Source: Nonomuraea sp. NEAU-A123 (GTDB lineage: Bacteria; Actinomycetota; Actinomycetes; Streptosporangiales; Streptosporangiaceae). From it: DNA of 64,000 bases. Positions 52,746-62,819 of the stretch are shown one piece after another; position 1 is the stretch's first letter; every line of letters starts with the position of its first letter. Under the pieces are notes generated by a model. The model had not been told where the DNA came from, made no database searches, and saw nothing but the letters and a program-made list of their open reading frames with translations. The translations under genes were made by a program, and so were the position numbers. The stretch lies in assembly GCF_018603905.1 (NCBI RefSeq), contig NZ_JAHFZZ010000013.1, positions 62,001 through 126,000 of the forward strand. The letters run 5' to 3'.

Positions 52746-54905
52746 ATGAGGACAGAGCTCGACCGACTCGCGGGCGGAGCGCATCACGATCCGCATTCCG
52801 TGCTGGGAGCGCATCCCGTCGAGGGCGGTATCACGTTCCGTACGCTGCGCCCGCTCGCCGAGCGGGTGCGCGTGGTGATGGACGACGGAACGGCCCACGA
52901 TCTGAAACACCAGGCCCATGGGGTGTTCGAGGTCACGGTCAAGGGGCTCGACAAGGTGCCCTCCTACACCTTCAGCGTCGAGTACGCCGGCGCCGAGCCC
53001 TACCAGGCGCGTGACCCCTACCGTCACTGGCCCACGCTGGGCGAGGTGGACCTGCACCTGATCGGCGAGGGACGCCACGAACGGCTGTGGGAGGTGCTCG
53101 GCTCGCGGGTGATGCGGCATGAGGACGTCGACGGCACCGCGTTCGCCGTCTGGGCGCCGAACGCGCGCGGTGTCAGGGTCGTCGGCGACTTCAACCACTG
53201 GGACGGCACCGCCTTCCCGATGCGGTCGCTGGGCCGTTCCGGGGTGTGGGAGCTGTTCATCCCCGAGGTGGGGCAGGGCGAGCGGTACAAGTTCCACATT
53301 CTCGGCGCCGACGGGGTGTGGCGGGACAAGGCCGACCCGATGGCCAGGCGGACCGAGGTGCCGCCGCAGACCGCCTCCGTGGTCGAGCAGTCGGCCTACA
53401 CCTGGGACGACACCGCGTGGATGGCCGAGCGCGCCGAGAAGGACGCGCAGCGGGGCCCCGCGAGCGTCTACGAGGTGCACCTGGGGTCGTGGCGGCCCGG
53501 CCTGTCCTACCTGGAGCTGGCCGAGCAGCTCGTCGACTACGTCCAGGACATGGGCTTCACGCATGTGGAGCTGCTGCCGGTGGCCGAGCACCCGTTCGGC
53601 GGGTCGTGGGGCTACCAGGTGACCTCCTACTACGCGCCGACTTCCCGGTTCGGGTCGCCCGACGAGTTCCGCCACCTGGTGGACCGGATGCACCAGGCCG
53701 GGATCGGGGTGCTGCTCGACTGGGTGCCCGCGCACTTCCCGATGGACGAGTGGGCGCTGGCCCGCTTCGACGGCACCCCGCTGTACGAGCACGCCGACCC
53801 GGCCCGCGGCGAGCACCCCGACTGGGGGACCTACGTCTTCGACTTCGGCCGCCGCGAGGTCCGTAACTTCCTGGTCGCCAACGCGCTCTACTGGATGAAG
53901 GAGTTCCACATCGACGGGCTGCGGGTCGACGCGGTCGCCTCGATGCTCTATCTCGACTACTCGCGGCGCGAGGGCGAGTGGACGCCGAACATCTACGGCG
54001 GCAGGGAGAATCTCGACGCGGTGGAGTTCCTCAAGGAGATGAACGCCGTCTGCTACCGAGAGGCTCCGGGCATCACCACCGTGGCGGAGGAGTCGACGGC
54101 ATGGCCGGGCGTTTCGCGGCCCGTGCACCTGGGCGGCCTCGGATTCGGCTTCAAGTGGAACATGGGCTGGATGCACGACACGCTCAGCTATCTCCGACAT
54201 GAGCCGGTATTTCGCCAGTACCACCACCATCAGATGACTTTTTCGCTCATGTACGCCTACTCCGAGAACTTCGTGCTGCCGCTGTCCCACGACGAGGTCG
54301 TGCACGGCAAGGGCTCGTTGCTGGGCAAGATGCCGGGCGACGAATGGCAGCGGTTCGCCCAGCTCAGGGCCCTGCTCGCGTTCATGTGGGCGCATCCGGG
54401 CAAGCAGTTGCTGTTCATGGGCGGTGAGTTCGGCCAGGGCTCGGAGTGGTCGGAGGAGCGCGGGCTCGACTGGTGGGTGCTGGAGTTCGACGGGCATGCG
54501 GGCGTACAACGGCTGGTACGCGACCTGAACCGGCTCTATCGCGAGAACCCGGCCCTGTGGGAGCAGGACGCGTCCCCCGAGGGCTTCCGCTGGATCGACG
54601 CCGACGACGCGCGGGGTAACACGTTCTCGTTCGTCCGCTATGCGACCGACGGGTCCGCGGTGGCGTGCGTGGCCAACTTCAGCGGCGGGCCGTACGAGAA
54701 CTACCAGCTCGGCCTGCCGTACGGCGGGCAGTGGGCGGAGACCGTCAACACCGACGCCTACGAATACTGGGGCAGCGGGGTCGGCAACATGGGCTCGGTC
54801 CAGGCCGTCGAGGAGCCCTGGCATGGCCTGCCGTACTCCGCCACGCTGCGGGTTCCGCCGCTGGGCGCCGTGTGGCTGCGTCACGACGGGCTGGGAAGTT
54901 CATGA
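52746..54905 (+). CDS. glgB: 1,4-alpha-glucan branching enzyme
   Basis: A protein of 719 aa of GH13_9. RLAGGAHHDPHSVLGAHPVEGG is the N1 domain and FAVWAPNARGVRVVGDFNHWDG the CBM48. The catalytic set is the nucleophile Asp in DGLRVDAVASMLYLDY, the Glu in TVAEESTAWPGV and the LSHDEVVHGKGSLL Asp. It introduces alpha-1,6 branches into the glucan built by GlgE. The ATG at 52746 has GGGAG 7 nt upstream; an ATG two codons earlier is too close to it. It is separated from the other GlgE-pathway genes by 4.4 kb but in the same direction. Confidence 0.95.
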   Translation: MRTELDRLAGGAHHDPHSVLGAHPVEGGITFRTLRPLAERVRVVMDDGTAHDLKHQAHGVFEVTVKGLDKVPSYTFSVEYAGAEPYQARDPYRHWPTLGEVDLHLIGEGRHERLWEVLGSRVMRHEDVDGTAFAVWAPNARGVRVVGDFNHWDGTAFPMRSLGRSGVWELFIPEVGQGERYKFHILGADGVWRDKADPMARRTEVPPQTASVVEQSAYTWDDTAWMAERAEKDAQRGPASVYEVHLGSWRPGLSYLELAEQLVDYVQDMGFTHVELLPVAEHPFGGSWGYQVTSYYAPTSRFGSPDEFRHLVDRMHQAGIGVLLDWVPAHFPMDEWALARFDGTPLYEHADPARGEHPDWGTYVFDFGRREVRNFLVANALYWMKEFHIDGLRVDAVASMLYLDYSRREGEWTPNIYGGRENLDAVEFLKEMNAVCYREAPGITTVAEESTAWPGVSRPVHLGGLGFGFKWNMGWMHDTLSYLRHEPVFRQYHHHQMTFSLMYAYSENFVLPLSHDEVVHGKGSLLGKMPGDEWQRFAQLRALLAFMWAHPGKQLLFMGGEFGQGSEWSEERGLDWWVLEFDGHAGVQRLVRDLNRLYRENPALWEQDASPEGFRWIDADDARGNTFSFVRYATDGSAVACVANFSGGPYENYQLGLPYGGQWAETVNTDAYEYWGSGVGNMGSVQAVEEPWHGLPYSATLRVPPLGAVWLRHDGLGSS

Positions 54906-54971
54906 CAGTTCGCTGAGAAAGGGGCCGGCGCCCCTGTGCGCGCCGGATAAATCACCCTAAACTCCGAGATC

Positions 54972-56843
<1,872 letters not shown>

Positions 56844-56954
56844 CGAAAAGGTTTCACTGACTTACCTGCGCCGCGTCACGAGCGCTGACCACGTCCGGCC
56901 ATCGGCAGGAGTTGGGTAACCCATGACCGACTCCTGCCGCTTAGGGTGGCTTTT

Positions 56955-58652
56955 ATGGACGCAGGCAAGGCGATCTTGGACACGGTTGACAGGTATCGCC
57001 AGCGGCGCACCGCCCCGCTGGTGCTGGAGCTCGATCTCACCGAAGGGCTCACTGAAGGACCGCCGGCGGACCCGCTCTCCGCCGTGCTGTCCATGCGCAA
57101 GACGCGACTGTCCGATGTGCTGTCGGGGCTCAAGCGGGCCAGGCAGGACTCCAGGGTCAAGGCACTGGTCGTGAAGATCGGCGGCAATCCGCTCGGCCTG
57201 GCGATGGTGCAGGAGCTGCGCCAGGCGGTGGCGCAGTTCCGCGCCTCGGGCAAGCTGACCGTCGCGTTCGCCGAGACGTTCGGCGAGTTCGGCAACGCCA
57301 CCGTGCCCTACTACCTGGCCACCGCCTTCGAGCGGATCTACCTGCAGCCCAGCGGCGACGTGGGGCTGACGGGCGTGGCGCTGGAGCAGCGGTTCGTCAA
57401 GGGCAGCCTGACCAAGCTGGGCATCGGCTACGAGGGCGGCCAGCGCCACGAGTACAAGACCGCGGCCAACATGTTCACCCAGGACCACATGACCGAGCCG
57501 CACCGCGAGTCGATGACCCGCATCGTCGAGTCGGTCATCGAGCAGGTCACCGCGGGCATCGCCGACGGCCGCCGGCTCGACCCGGCCAAGGTGCGCGAGC
57601 TCGTCGACCGCGGGCCCTTCATCGGCGCCGAGGCGCTGGAGGCCGGTCTGGTCGACGGCCTGGCCTACCGCGACGAGGTGTACGACGAGGTCAGGCAGGC
57701 CGCGGGCAGTGACCCGCACCTGCAGTACATCTCCCGATACGCCAGAGCCGCGGCCGTGCGCAAGCTGCCGCACCCGACGGCCGACGGCATCGCGCTCATC
57801 CACGGCAACGGGCAGATCAGGTCCGGCCGCAGCGGGCGCAGCCCGCTCGGCGGCGGTGGCGCGATGGGCTCCGACACGGTCAGCGCCGCGCTGCGGGCCG
57901 CCCGGCGCGACGAGCACGTCAAGGCGATCGTGTTCCGGGTGGACAGCCCCGGCGGCTCGTACGTCGCCTCGGACACGGTCTGGCGCGAGGTGGTGCTGGC
58001 GCGCAAGGTCAAGCCGGTGATCGTGTCGATGGGCGACGTGGCCGCGTCCGGCGGCTACTTCGTCTCGATGGCCGCCGACGTGATCGTCGCCCAGCCCGGC
58101 ACACTGACCGGCTCCATCGGGGTGTTCGCCGGCAAGCCGGTGATGCGCGAGCTGCTGGAGAAGGTCGGCGTCAACTCCGAGCTGGTGGCCGAGGGCACCA
58201 ACGCCGGCATGTTCTCCGCGACGCGGGCCTGGTCGCCCGAGCAGTGGGAGCGGGTCAACGCCTGGCTCGACCGTATCTACGATGACTTCGTGGGCAAGGT
58301 CGCCGAGGGTCGCGGCCTGACCCGCGACCGCGCCCACGAGCTGGCCCGCGGCCGGGTCTGGACCGGTTCCGACGCGCGGTCCTGCGGCCTGGTGGACGAG
58401 CTGGGCGGCCTCGAGGACGCGCTCGGCATGGCCAGGAAGCGCGCGGGCCTGGGCGCGGAGGCGCCCGTACGCGTCTATCCGCGGCTCAACCCGCTGGAGC
58501 GGCTGCGCGGCCCGGAGTCGAGCGAGGACAAGGCCGCCGCGCTGACCCGTGTCCGCCTGGAAGCCTGGGGGCCGTTCGCCCGGCTCTCCGCCGAGCTGGG
58601 CTTCCCGGCCGCCGGGCCGCTGTCCCTCCCCGCGTGGTACCGGATCCAGTGA
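56955..58652 (+). CDS. sppA: Signal peptide peptidase SppA, 67-kDa type
   Basis: A protein of 565 aa with two tandem S49 (ClpP-fold) halves. The N-terminal half carries the general-base Lys region GQRHEYKTAANMFTQDHMTEP. The C-terminal half has VFRVDSPGGSYVASD and the nucleophile Ser in GDVAASGGYFVSMAAD, followed by PGTLTGSIGVF. No N-terminal membrane helix is visible, unlike E. coli SppA, so it may be peripheral or cytosolic. It digests cleaved signal peptides. The ATG at 56955 has AGGGTGG upstream. Confidence 0.9.
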   Translation: MDAGKAILDTVDRYRQRRTAPLVLELDLTEGLTEGPPADPLSAVLSMRKTRLSDVLSGLKRARQDSRVKALVVKIGGNPLGLAMVQELRQAVAQFRASGKLTVAFAETFGEFGNATVPYYLATAFERIYLQPSGDVGLTGVALEQRFVKGSLTKLGIGYEGGQRHEYKTAANMFTQDHMTEPHRESMTRIVESVIEQVTAGIADGRRLDPAKVRELVDRGPFIGAEALEAGLVDGLAYRDEVYDEVRQAAGSDPHLQYISRYARAAAVRKLPHPTADGIALIHGNGQIRSGRSGRSPLGGGGAMGSDTVSAALRAARRDEHVKAIVFRVDSPGGSYVASDTVWREVVLARKVKPVIVSMGDVAASGGYFVSMAADVIVAQPGTLTGSIGVFAGKPVMRELLEKVGVNSELVAEGTNAGMFSATRAWSPEQWERVNAWLDRIYDDFVGKVAEGRGLTRDRAHELARGRVWTGSDARSCGLVDELGGLEDALGMARKRAGLGAEAPVRVYPRLNPLERLRGPESSEDKAAALTRVRLEAWGPFARLSAELGFPAAGPLSLPAWYRIQ

Positions 58653-58673
58653 GCCTGCCGTACGCGCTGGGGG

Positions 58674-59156
58674 TCAGGAGCCCATCGGGCGGTAGCGGCC
58701 GCGGAGGCGTACCAGCGGCTGGAGAGAGGGCGTGACGTACGGCACCGCGAGCACGCGCGCGATGAACAGCGTGTGATCCCCGGCGGGGACCACCTGGGTG
58801 GTCTCCGCCTCCAGGGCCGCGACGCCGTTCTCGACGACGATCGCCTCCGAGTGGCTGCCGCGGTGGTGCGCGGTGCCCGCCACCAGGTGGCGGGCGCTGG
58901 GCCGGCCGACGGCGGCGAAGCGGCTGGCGATCGCGGCCTGCCCGGCCGACAGGAGCGAGGCCGCCCAGCGGTCCTGGCGCAGCAGCACCTCGCAGAGGTA
59001 GCCGTCGCTGCGCAGGCTCACCAGCACCAGCGGCGGCTCCAGCGAGACGGACATCAGCGCCGAGACCGTGGTGCCCAGGTCATCGCGGTCGTCGCGGACG
59101 GTGACCACCGCCACGCCCGCCGCGAGCTGGGCCATCGCCTCGGTGAACTCGCTCAC
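58674..59156 (-). CDS. Flavin reductase-domain protein
   Basis: A protein of 160 aa of the flavin:NAD(P)H reductase-like split-barrel family. It starts MSEFTEAMAQLAAGVAVVTV, then TTVSALMSVSLEPPLVLVSL (flavin binding), ASLLSAGQAAIASRFA and a C-terminal LVRLRGRYRPM. It supplies reduced flavin or acts on small aromatics with a partner monooxygenase; no partner is next to it. The GTG start abuts a strong hairpin, so translation may be controlled. It is downstream of and in line with the osmoprotectant operon. Confidence 0.88.
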   Translation of the reverse strand: MSEFTEAMAQLAAGVAVVTVRDDRDDLGTTVSALMSVSLEPPLVLVSLRSDGYLCEVLLRQDRWAASLLSAGQAAIASRFAAVGRPSARHLVAGTAHHRGSHSEAIVVENGVAALEAETTQVVPAGDHTLFIARVLAVPYVTPSLQPLVRLRGRYRPMGS

Positions 59157-59189
59157 GGCGAGAGCCCCCGGAGTCCGGGGACCCTCGCC
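59157..59189 (-). terminator. Strong hairpin between the osmoprotectant operon and flavin reductase
   Basis: Positions 59157-59172 and 59174-59189 pair over 16 positions with two mismatches and almost no loop. The hairpin sits 8 nt after the binding-protein stop and directly against the GTG of the flavin reductase. It could terminate the operon or hide the GGGGG ribosome site. Confidence 0.7.
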
Positions 59190-59196
59190 GGGCGGG

Positions 59197-60123
59197 TCAG
59201 CCGAGGCCGTTGGAGGTCAGCCATTCCTTGGCCACCGTGGCGGGCTCGTCCTTGTTGACGGCGATCTTCTGCATCATGTCGAGCAGCGACTGCGTCGTGA
59301 GCTTGGCCGAGATGGCGTTGAGCGTGGTGGTGATGGTGTCGTTCATGGCCGCCTTGTTGACCAGCGGCGTCACGTTCTGGGCGGCGAAGAGGTTCTTCGT
59401 GTCCTGGAGCGAGACGAGGTTGTTCGCGGCGATCTTCGGGTCCGTGCTGAACACGTTGCCGACCTGGACCGTGCCGTCCTTGATGGCGTCGGCCGTGGTG
59501 GCGCCGGTGGCCTTCCAGTCCTTGAACTCGATCCCGTAGACCGACTTCAGCTCCGCCTCCCAGCGCTGCTTGAACTCGGGCGGAGCGCCAATGACCCAGG
59601 TCTTGGACACCTTGGCCAGGTCTTCCATGGAGTTGAGCGAGCCCTTGGACTGCTCGTCCTTGGTGATCGTCAGGGTGTCCTTGTCCTCGGCGGGCGAGGA
59701 GTCGAGGACCTCCAGCTCGGGCGGCAGCTTCGTCTTGAGCTCCGCGTTGACCTCCTCGGTGGTCTTCGCCTTGGTCGCCTTGTCGACGAAGGCCAGCAAG
59801 TTGCCGTTGTACTCGGGCACTATGGTCAGCCCGCCACTCTTGACCTGGTCGTAGATGACCTCACGAGTGCCGATGCCGGGCTTCTCCTCGACCTGGACGC
59901 CCTTGGCCTCCAATGCCTGGGCGTAAAGGGAGGCGAGCAACGTGTTCTCGTCGAAGTTGGCGGAACCGATGATCACCTTGCCCCCGCCACTGGCGGACGC
60001 CGAGCCGCTGGGCGCCGCGCTCGTGGTGTTGAGCGGGTTGCCCCCACCGCCGCCGCCTCCACACGCGGCCAACGCGAGCGTCGCCGACAGCAGCACCGCC
60101 GCAGTGCTGAACATGCGTTTCAT
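59197..60123 (-). CDS. Osmoprotectant ABC transporter substrate-binding lipoprotein
   Basis: A protein of 308 aa. A lipoprotein signal (AAVLLSATLALAACGGGGGGG) is followed by a linker and the OpuAC/ProX-type domain: KVIIGSANFDENTLLASLYAQALEAKG, GTREVIYDQVKSGGLTIVPEYNG and VGNVFSTDPKIAANNLVSL. It binds glycine betaine, choline or similar quaternary amines outside the membrane. AGGAAGG precedes the ATG. It is the last gene of a four-gene operon. Confidence 0.92.
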   Translation of the reverse strand: MKRMFSTAAVLLSATLALAACGGGGGGGNPLNTTSAAPSGSASASGGGKVIIGSANFDENTLLASLYAQALEAKGVQVEEKPGIGTREVIYDQVKSGGLTIVPEYNGNLLAFVDKATKAKTTEEVNAELKTKLPPELEVLDSSPAEDKDTLTITKDEQSKGSLNSMEDLAKVSKTWVIGAPPEFKQRWEAELKSVYGIEFKDWKATGATTADAIKDGTVQVGNVFSTDPKIAANNLVSLQDTKNLFAAQNVTPLVNKAAMNDTITTTLNAISAKLTTQSLLDMMQKIAVNKDEPATVAKEWLTSNGLG

Positions 60124-60158
60124 CTTATTTCCTTCCTAAGCGGCAGGTAATAGAGAGA

Positions 60159-60830
60159 TTAGCGGACCTTGACCCGCTGACTCACCCCTGGAGAGACCGT
60201 CACCCACCGAACGACGGTGAACAGGACCTGCACGACGAGCGCGAACAACACAATCAGTACTGAACCCCCGACCACGCTCGCGTAATCCTGCGTGGCGAAT
60301 CCGTCGATCACGAATCGGCCGAGCCCGCCCAGCCCGGTGTAGGCCGCGATCGTGGTGGTGGCCACCACCTGGATGGCCGACAGCCGGAGCCCCAGCAGGA
60401 TCAGCGGCAGCGCCACGGGCACCAGCACCCGGCCGAGCACCTGCCCGCCGCGCAGCCCCATCCCGTAGGCGGCGTCGCGGAGCTCCGGGTCCACGCCTCT
60501 GATGCCCTCGAACGTGTTGACCAGGATCGGCGGTATGGCCAGCAGCACCAGCGGGATGATCACCGGCAGGATCGACGCGGTGCCGAGCAGCAGCACGAAC
60601 AGCACCAGCAGCCCCAGCGTCGGCAGCGCCCTGGCCAGGTTGGCCGTGACGACCACGCCGAGGCCGCCCTTGCCGGTGTGCCCGATCAGCAGGCCGAGCG
60701 GGATCGCGATCAGCACGGCCAGGACCAGCGCCATGACCGAGAATTCCAGGTGTTCGAGCAGCCGCGCGGGGATGCTCGCGGGTCCCGACCAGTTCTCCGC
60801 CTTGCCGAAGAACTCCAGCAGCCAGTTCAC
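60159..60830 (-). CDS. Osmoprotectant ABC transporter permease
   Basis: A protein of 223 aa with five to six membrane segments and the EAA-type loop LRDAAYGMGLRGGQVLGRVLVPVALPLILLG. It is of the OpuCB/OpuCD type. GTG overlaps the stop of the preceding permease (GTGA), and the binding protein follows after 35 nt. Confidence 0.92.
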   Translation of the reverse strand: MNWLLEFFGKAENWSGPASIPARLLEHLEFSVMALVLAVLIAIPLGLLIGHTGKGGLGVVVTANLARALPTLGLLVLFVLLLGTASILPVIIPLVLLAIPPILVNTFEGIRGVDPELRDAAYGMGLRGGQVLGRVLVPVALPLILLGLRLSAIQVVATTTIAAYTGLGGLGRFVIDGFATQDYASVVGGSVLIVLFALVVQVLFTVVRWVTVSPGVSQRVKVR

Positions 60831-61501
60831 GCGGACCTCCTAGCCCTGACCCAGGGGGTCAGCAGCCGCTGCGCGAGCACCAGGAGGCCGTCGGCGACCA
60901 GAGCCAGCAGCACGATCAGCACGATGCCGACGAGCGCGGGCGGCACGAACGGGTTCTGGTAGGCCCGGGTGAACAGCATCCCCAGACCGCCCTGCCCGAT
61001 CAGCGCGCCGACACTCACGAGGCTGATGCTGGAGACGGCGACGACTCGGAGCCCGGCGAGCACGACGGGCGTGGCGATCGGCAGCTCGACCTGCACCAGG
61101 CGGCGCAGCGGGGTGAACCCCATCGCCACCGCCGACTGCCGCACGTGCTCGGGCACCGCGCCGAGCCCGTCCACCACGGACGGGATGAGCACGGCGCACG
61201 CGTAGAGGGTCAGCGGCACGATCACGGTCGTCTTCGACAGGCCGGTGAACTGGATGAGCAGCATGAAGACCGGCAGCGATGGGAGCGCGTAGAAGATGTT
61301 CATCACGCCGGACGTCGGCTGGTAGAGCCAGCGCCACCGTACGCAGGCCAGCCCCAGCGGCAGCGCCAGGACCAGCGCGACGACGATCGGCACCAGGGAC
61401 ATGATCAGGTGATCGCCGAGCAGGTTCTTGATGCTGTCGACCCGTCCGGTGTCCCAGTTGCGGGCGATCCACTCCCATACGGAAGGAGGGCCGTCAGCCA
61501 T
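60827..61501 (-). CDS. Osmoprotectant ABC transporter permease
   Basis: A protein of 224 aa. It starts MADGPPSVWEWIARNWDTGR, has several membrane segments, and the loop VRQSAVAMGFTPLRRLVQVELPIATPVVLAGL. It pairs with the other permease to form the channel. The ATG at 61501 overlaps the end of the ATPase gene by 8 nt; the longer upstream frame is only antisense noise. Confidence 0.92.
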   Translation of the reverse strand: MADGPPSVWEWIARNWDTGRVDSIKNLLGDHLIMSLVPIVVALVLALPLGLACVRWRWLYQPTSGVMNIFYALPSLPVFMLLIQFTGLSKTTVIVPLTLYACAVLIPSVVDGLGAVPEHVRQSAVAMGFTPLRRLVQVELPIATPVVLAGLRVVAVSSISLVSVGALIGQGGLGMLFTRAYQNPFVPPALVGIVLIVLLALVADGLLVLAQRLLTPWVRARRSA

Positions 61502-62552
61502 CGGCCGCCTCCGCCAGAGCCTCGTCGAGCGCCTCTCTGGTGGCCACGCCGACGACCTTGCCGTCCTCGTCCACGGCCACCGCGCAGCCCGACGGCGACA
61601 GCAGCGCCGCGTCGAGGGTCGAGCGCATCGAGTCGCGGCCGAGCACGAAAGTCCCGTACGACTCCAGCTCGTCGGGCCGCTCGCGCGAGATCCAGCCGAC
61701 CGGCCGGTCATCGGCGGTGACGACGAGCAGCCACGGCTCGTCCGTCGGGCCCTCGAACCCTTCGGGCACGGTCAGGTCGGAGCGCAGGCGCAGGCCCTTC
61801 GTCGAGATGAACTGCAGACGCCTGATGCCCCGGTCATGGCCGAGGAACTCGCGGACGAAGTCGTCGGCGGGCTCCGACAGCAGCGTCTTGGGATCGGCCA
61901 GCTGCGCCAGCTTGCCGCCCACGCGCAGGACGGCGACCCGGTCGCCGAGCTTGATGGCCTCGTCGATGTCGTGGGTGACGAAGACGATGGTCTTGTTCAG
62001 CTCCGACTGCAGTCTGAGCAGTTCCTCCTGGAGGCTGGTGCGCACGATCGGGTCGACCGCGCTGAACGGCTCGTCCATGAGCAGCACCGGCGGGTCCGCC
62101 GCGAGTGCCCTGGCCACGCCGACACGCTGCTGCTGACCGCCGGAGAGCTGGAACGGGTAACGCTCGCCCATGACCGGGTCGAGCCCCACACGTTCGAGCA
62201 GCTCCATGGCCCGGTTCCGGGCCTTCTTGCGGTCCCAGCCGAGCAAATAGGGGACGGTGGCGATATTGTCGACGATCTTCCGGTGCGGGAAGAGTCCCGC
62301 CTGCTGGATGACGTACCCGATCCCGCGCCGCAACGTCGGCGGATCGATGCCCTGTACAGGCACGCCGTCAAGGAGGATCTGCCCCTCTGAGGCATCGATC
62401 ATCCGGTTGATCATTCGAAGGGATGTCGTCTTCCCGCAACCCGAAGGGCCGACGAACACCGTGATCTCACCTGTGGGCGCCTCAAGGCTCAGGTGATCCA
62501 CGGCGACTGTGCCGTCCGGATAGCGTTTGGTGACGTCGTCAAATGTGATCAC
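61494..62552 (-). CDS. Osmoprotectant ABC transporter ATPase with CBS domains
   Basis: A protein of 352 aa. Walker A is VGPSGCGKTTSLRMI, the Q-loop VIQQAGLFPHRKI, the signature LSGGQQQRVGVARAL, Walker B VLLMDEPFSAVD and the switch His FVTHDIDEA. The C-terminal 110 residues form a CBS pair (LLVVTADDRPVGWISRE, SGCAVAVDEDGKVVGVATRE), which in OpuA-type ATPases senses ionic strength or nucleotides. It is the first gene of the operon. Confidence 0.94.
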   Translation of the reverse strand: MITFDDVTKRYPDGTVAVDHLSLEAPTGEITVFVGPSGCGKTTSLRMINRMIDASEGQILLDGVPVQGIDPPTLRRGIGYVIQQAGLFPHRKIVDNIATVPYLLGWDRKKARNRAMELLERVGLDPVMGERYPFQLSGGQQQRVGVARALAADPPVLLMDEPFSAVDPIVRTSLQEELLRLQSELNKTIVFVTHDIDEAIKLGDRVAVLRVGGKLAQLADPKTLLSEPADDFVREFLGHDRGIRRLQFISTKGLRLRSDLTVPEGFEGPTDEPWLLVVTADDRPVGWISRERPDELESYGTFVLGRDSMRSTLDAALLSPSGCAVAVDEDGKVVGVATREALDEALAEAADG

Positions 62553-62819
62553 GCGCGACCTCTCGCGTTCGTGGCGGGGGCCGCAGTTCCCCCTGCTACA
62601 GCCGCCGCATGATCTCTCAGAGCGACAAGACTACGGTGATCCTGACTACTCTGTCCCCTCAGTCCCATCTGAAACGCTTCAGGTAGCTGCAAGTTTCATG
62701 CGAAATGCGGTGCTGGTAGTGCGCTTTACCTGGGTAAGTTGGCATGATTACTACCACAGACATCGACGCCGCACCCCCCACCCTCAAGCGTCCGTATTTC
62801 AGCAAGAGGATCCGGCCCC
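62553..62819. other. Divergent promoter region
   Basis: This stretch of 267 bp separates the osmoprotectant operon from the sigma-like gene. A small inverted repeat CTGAA-N4-TTCAG lies at 62669-62682. No other gene is supported. Confidence 0.5.

Noticed and set aside
54920..54935. AGGGGC-N4-GCCCCT hairpin after glgB
   Set aside because: The 6-bp stem without a T-run is too common in this base composition to claim as a terminator.
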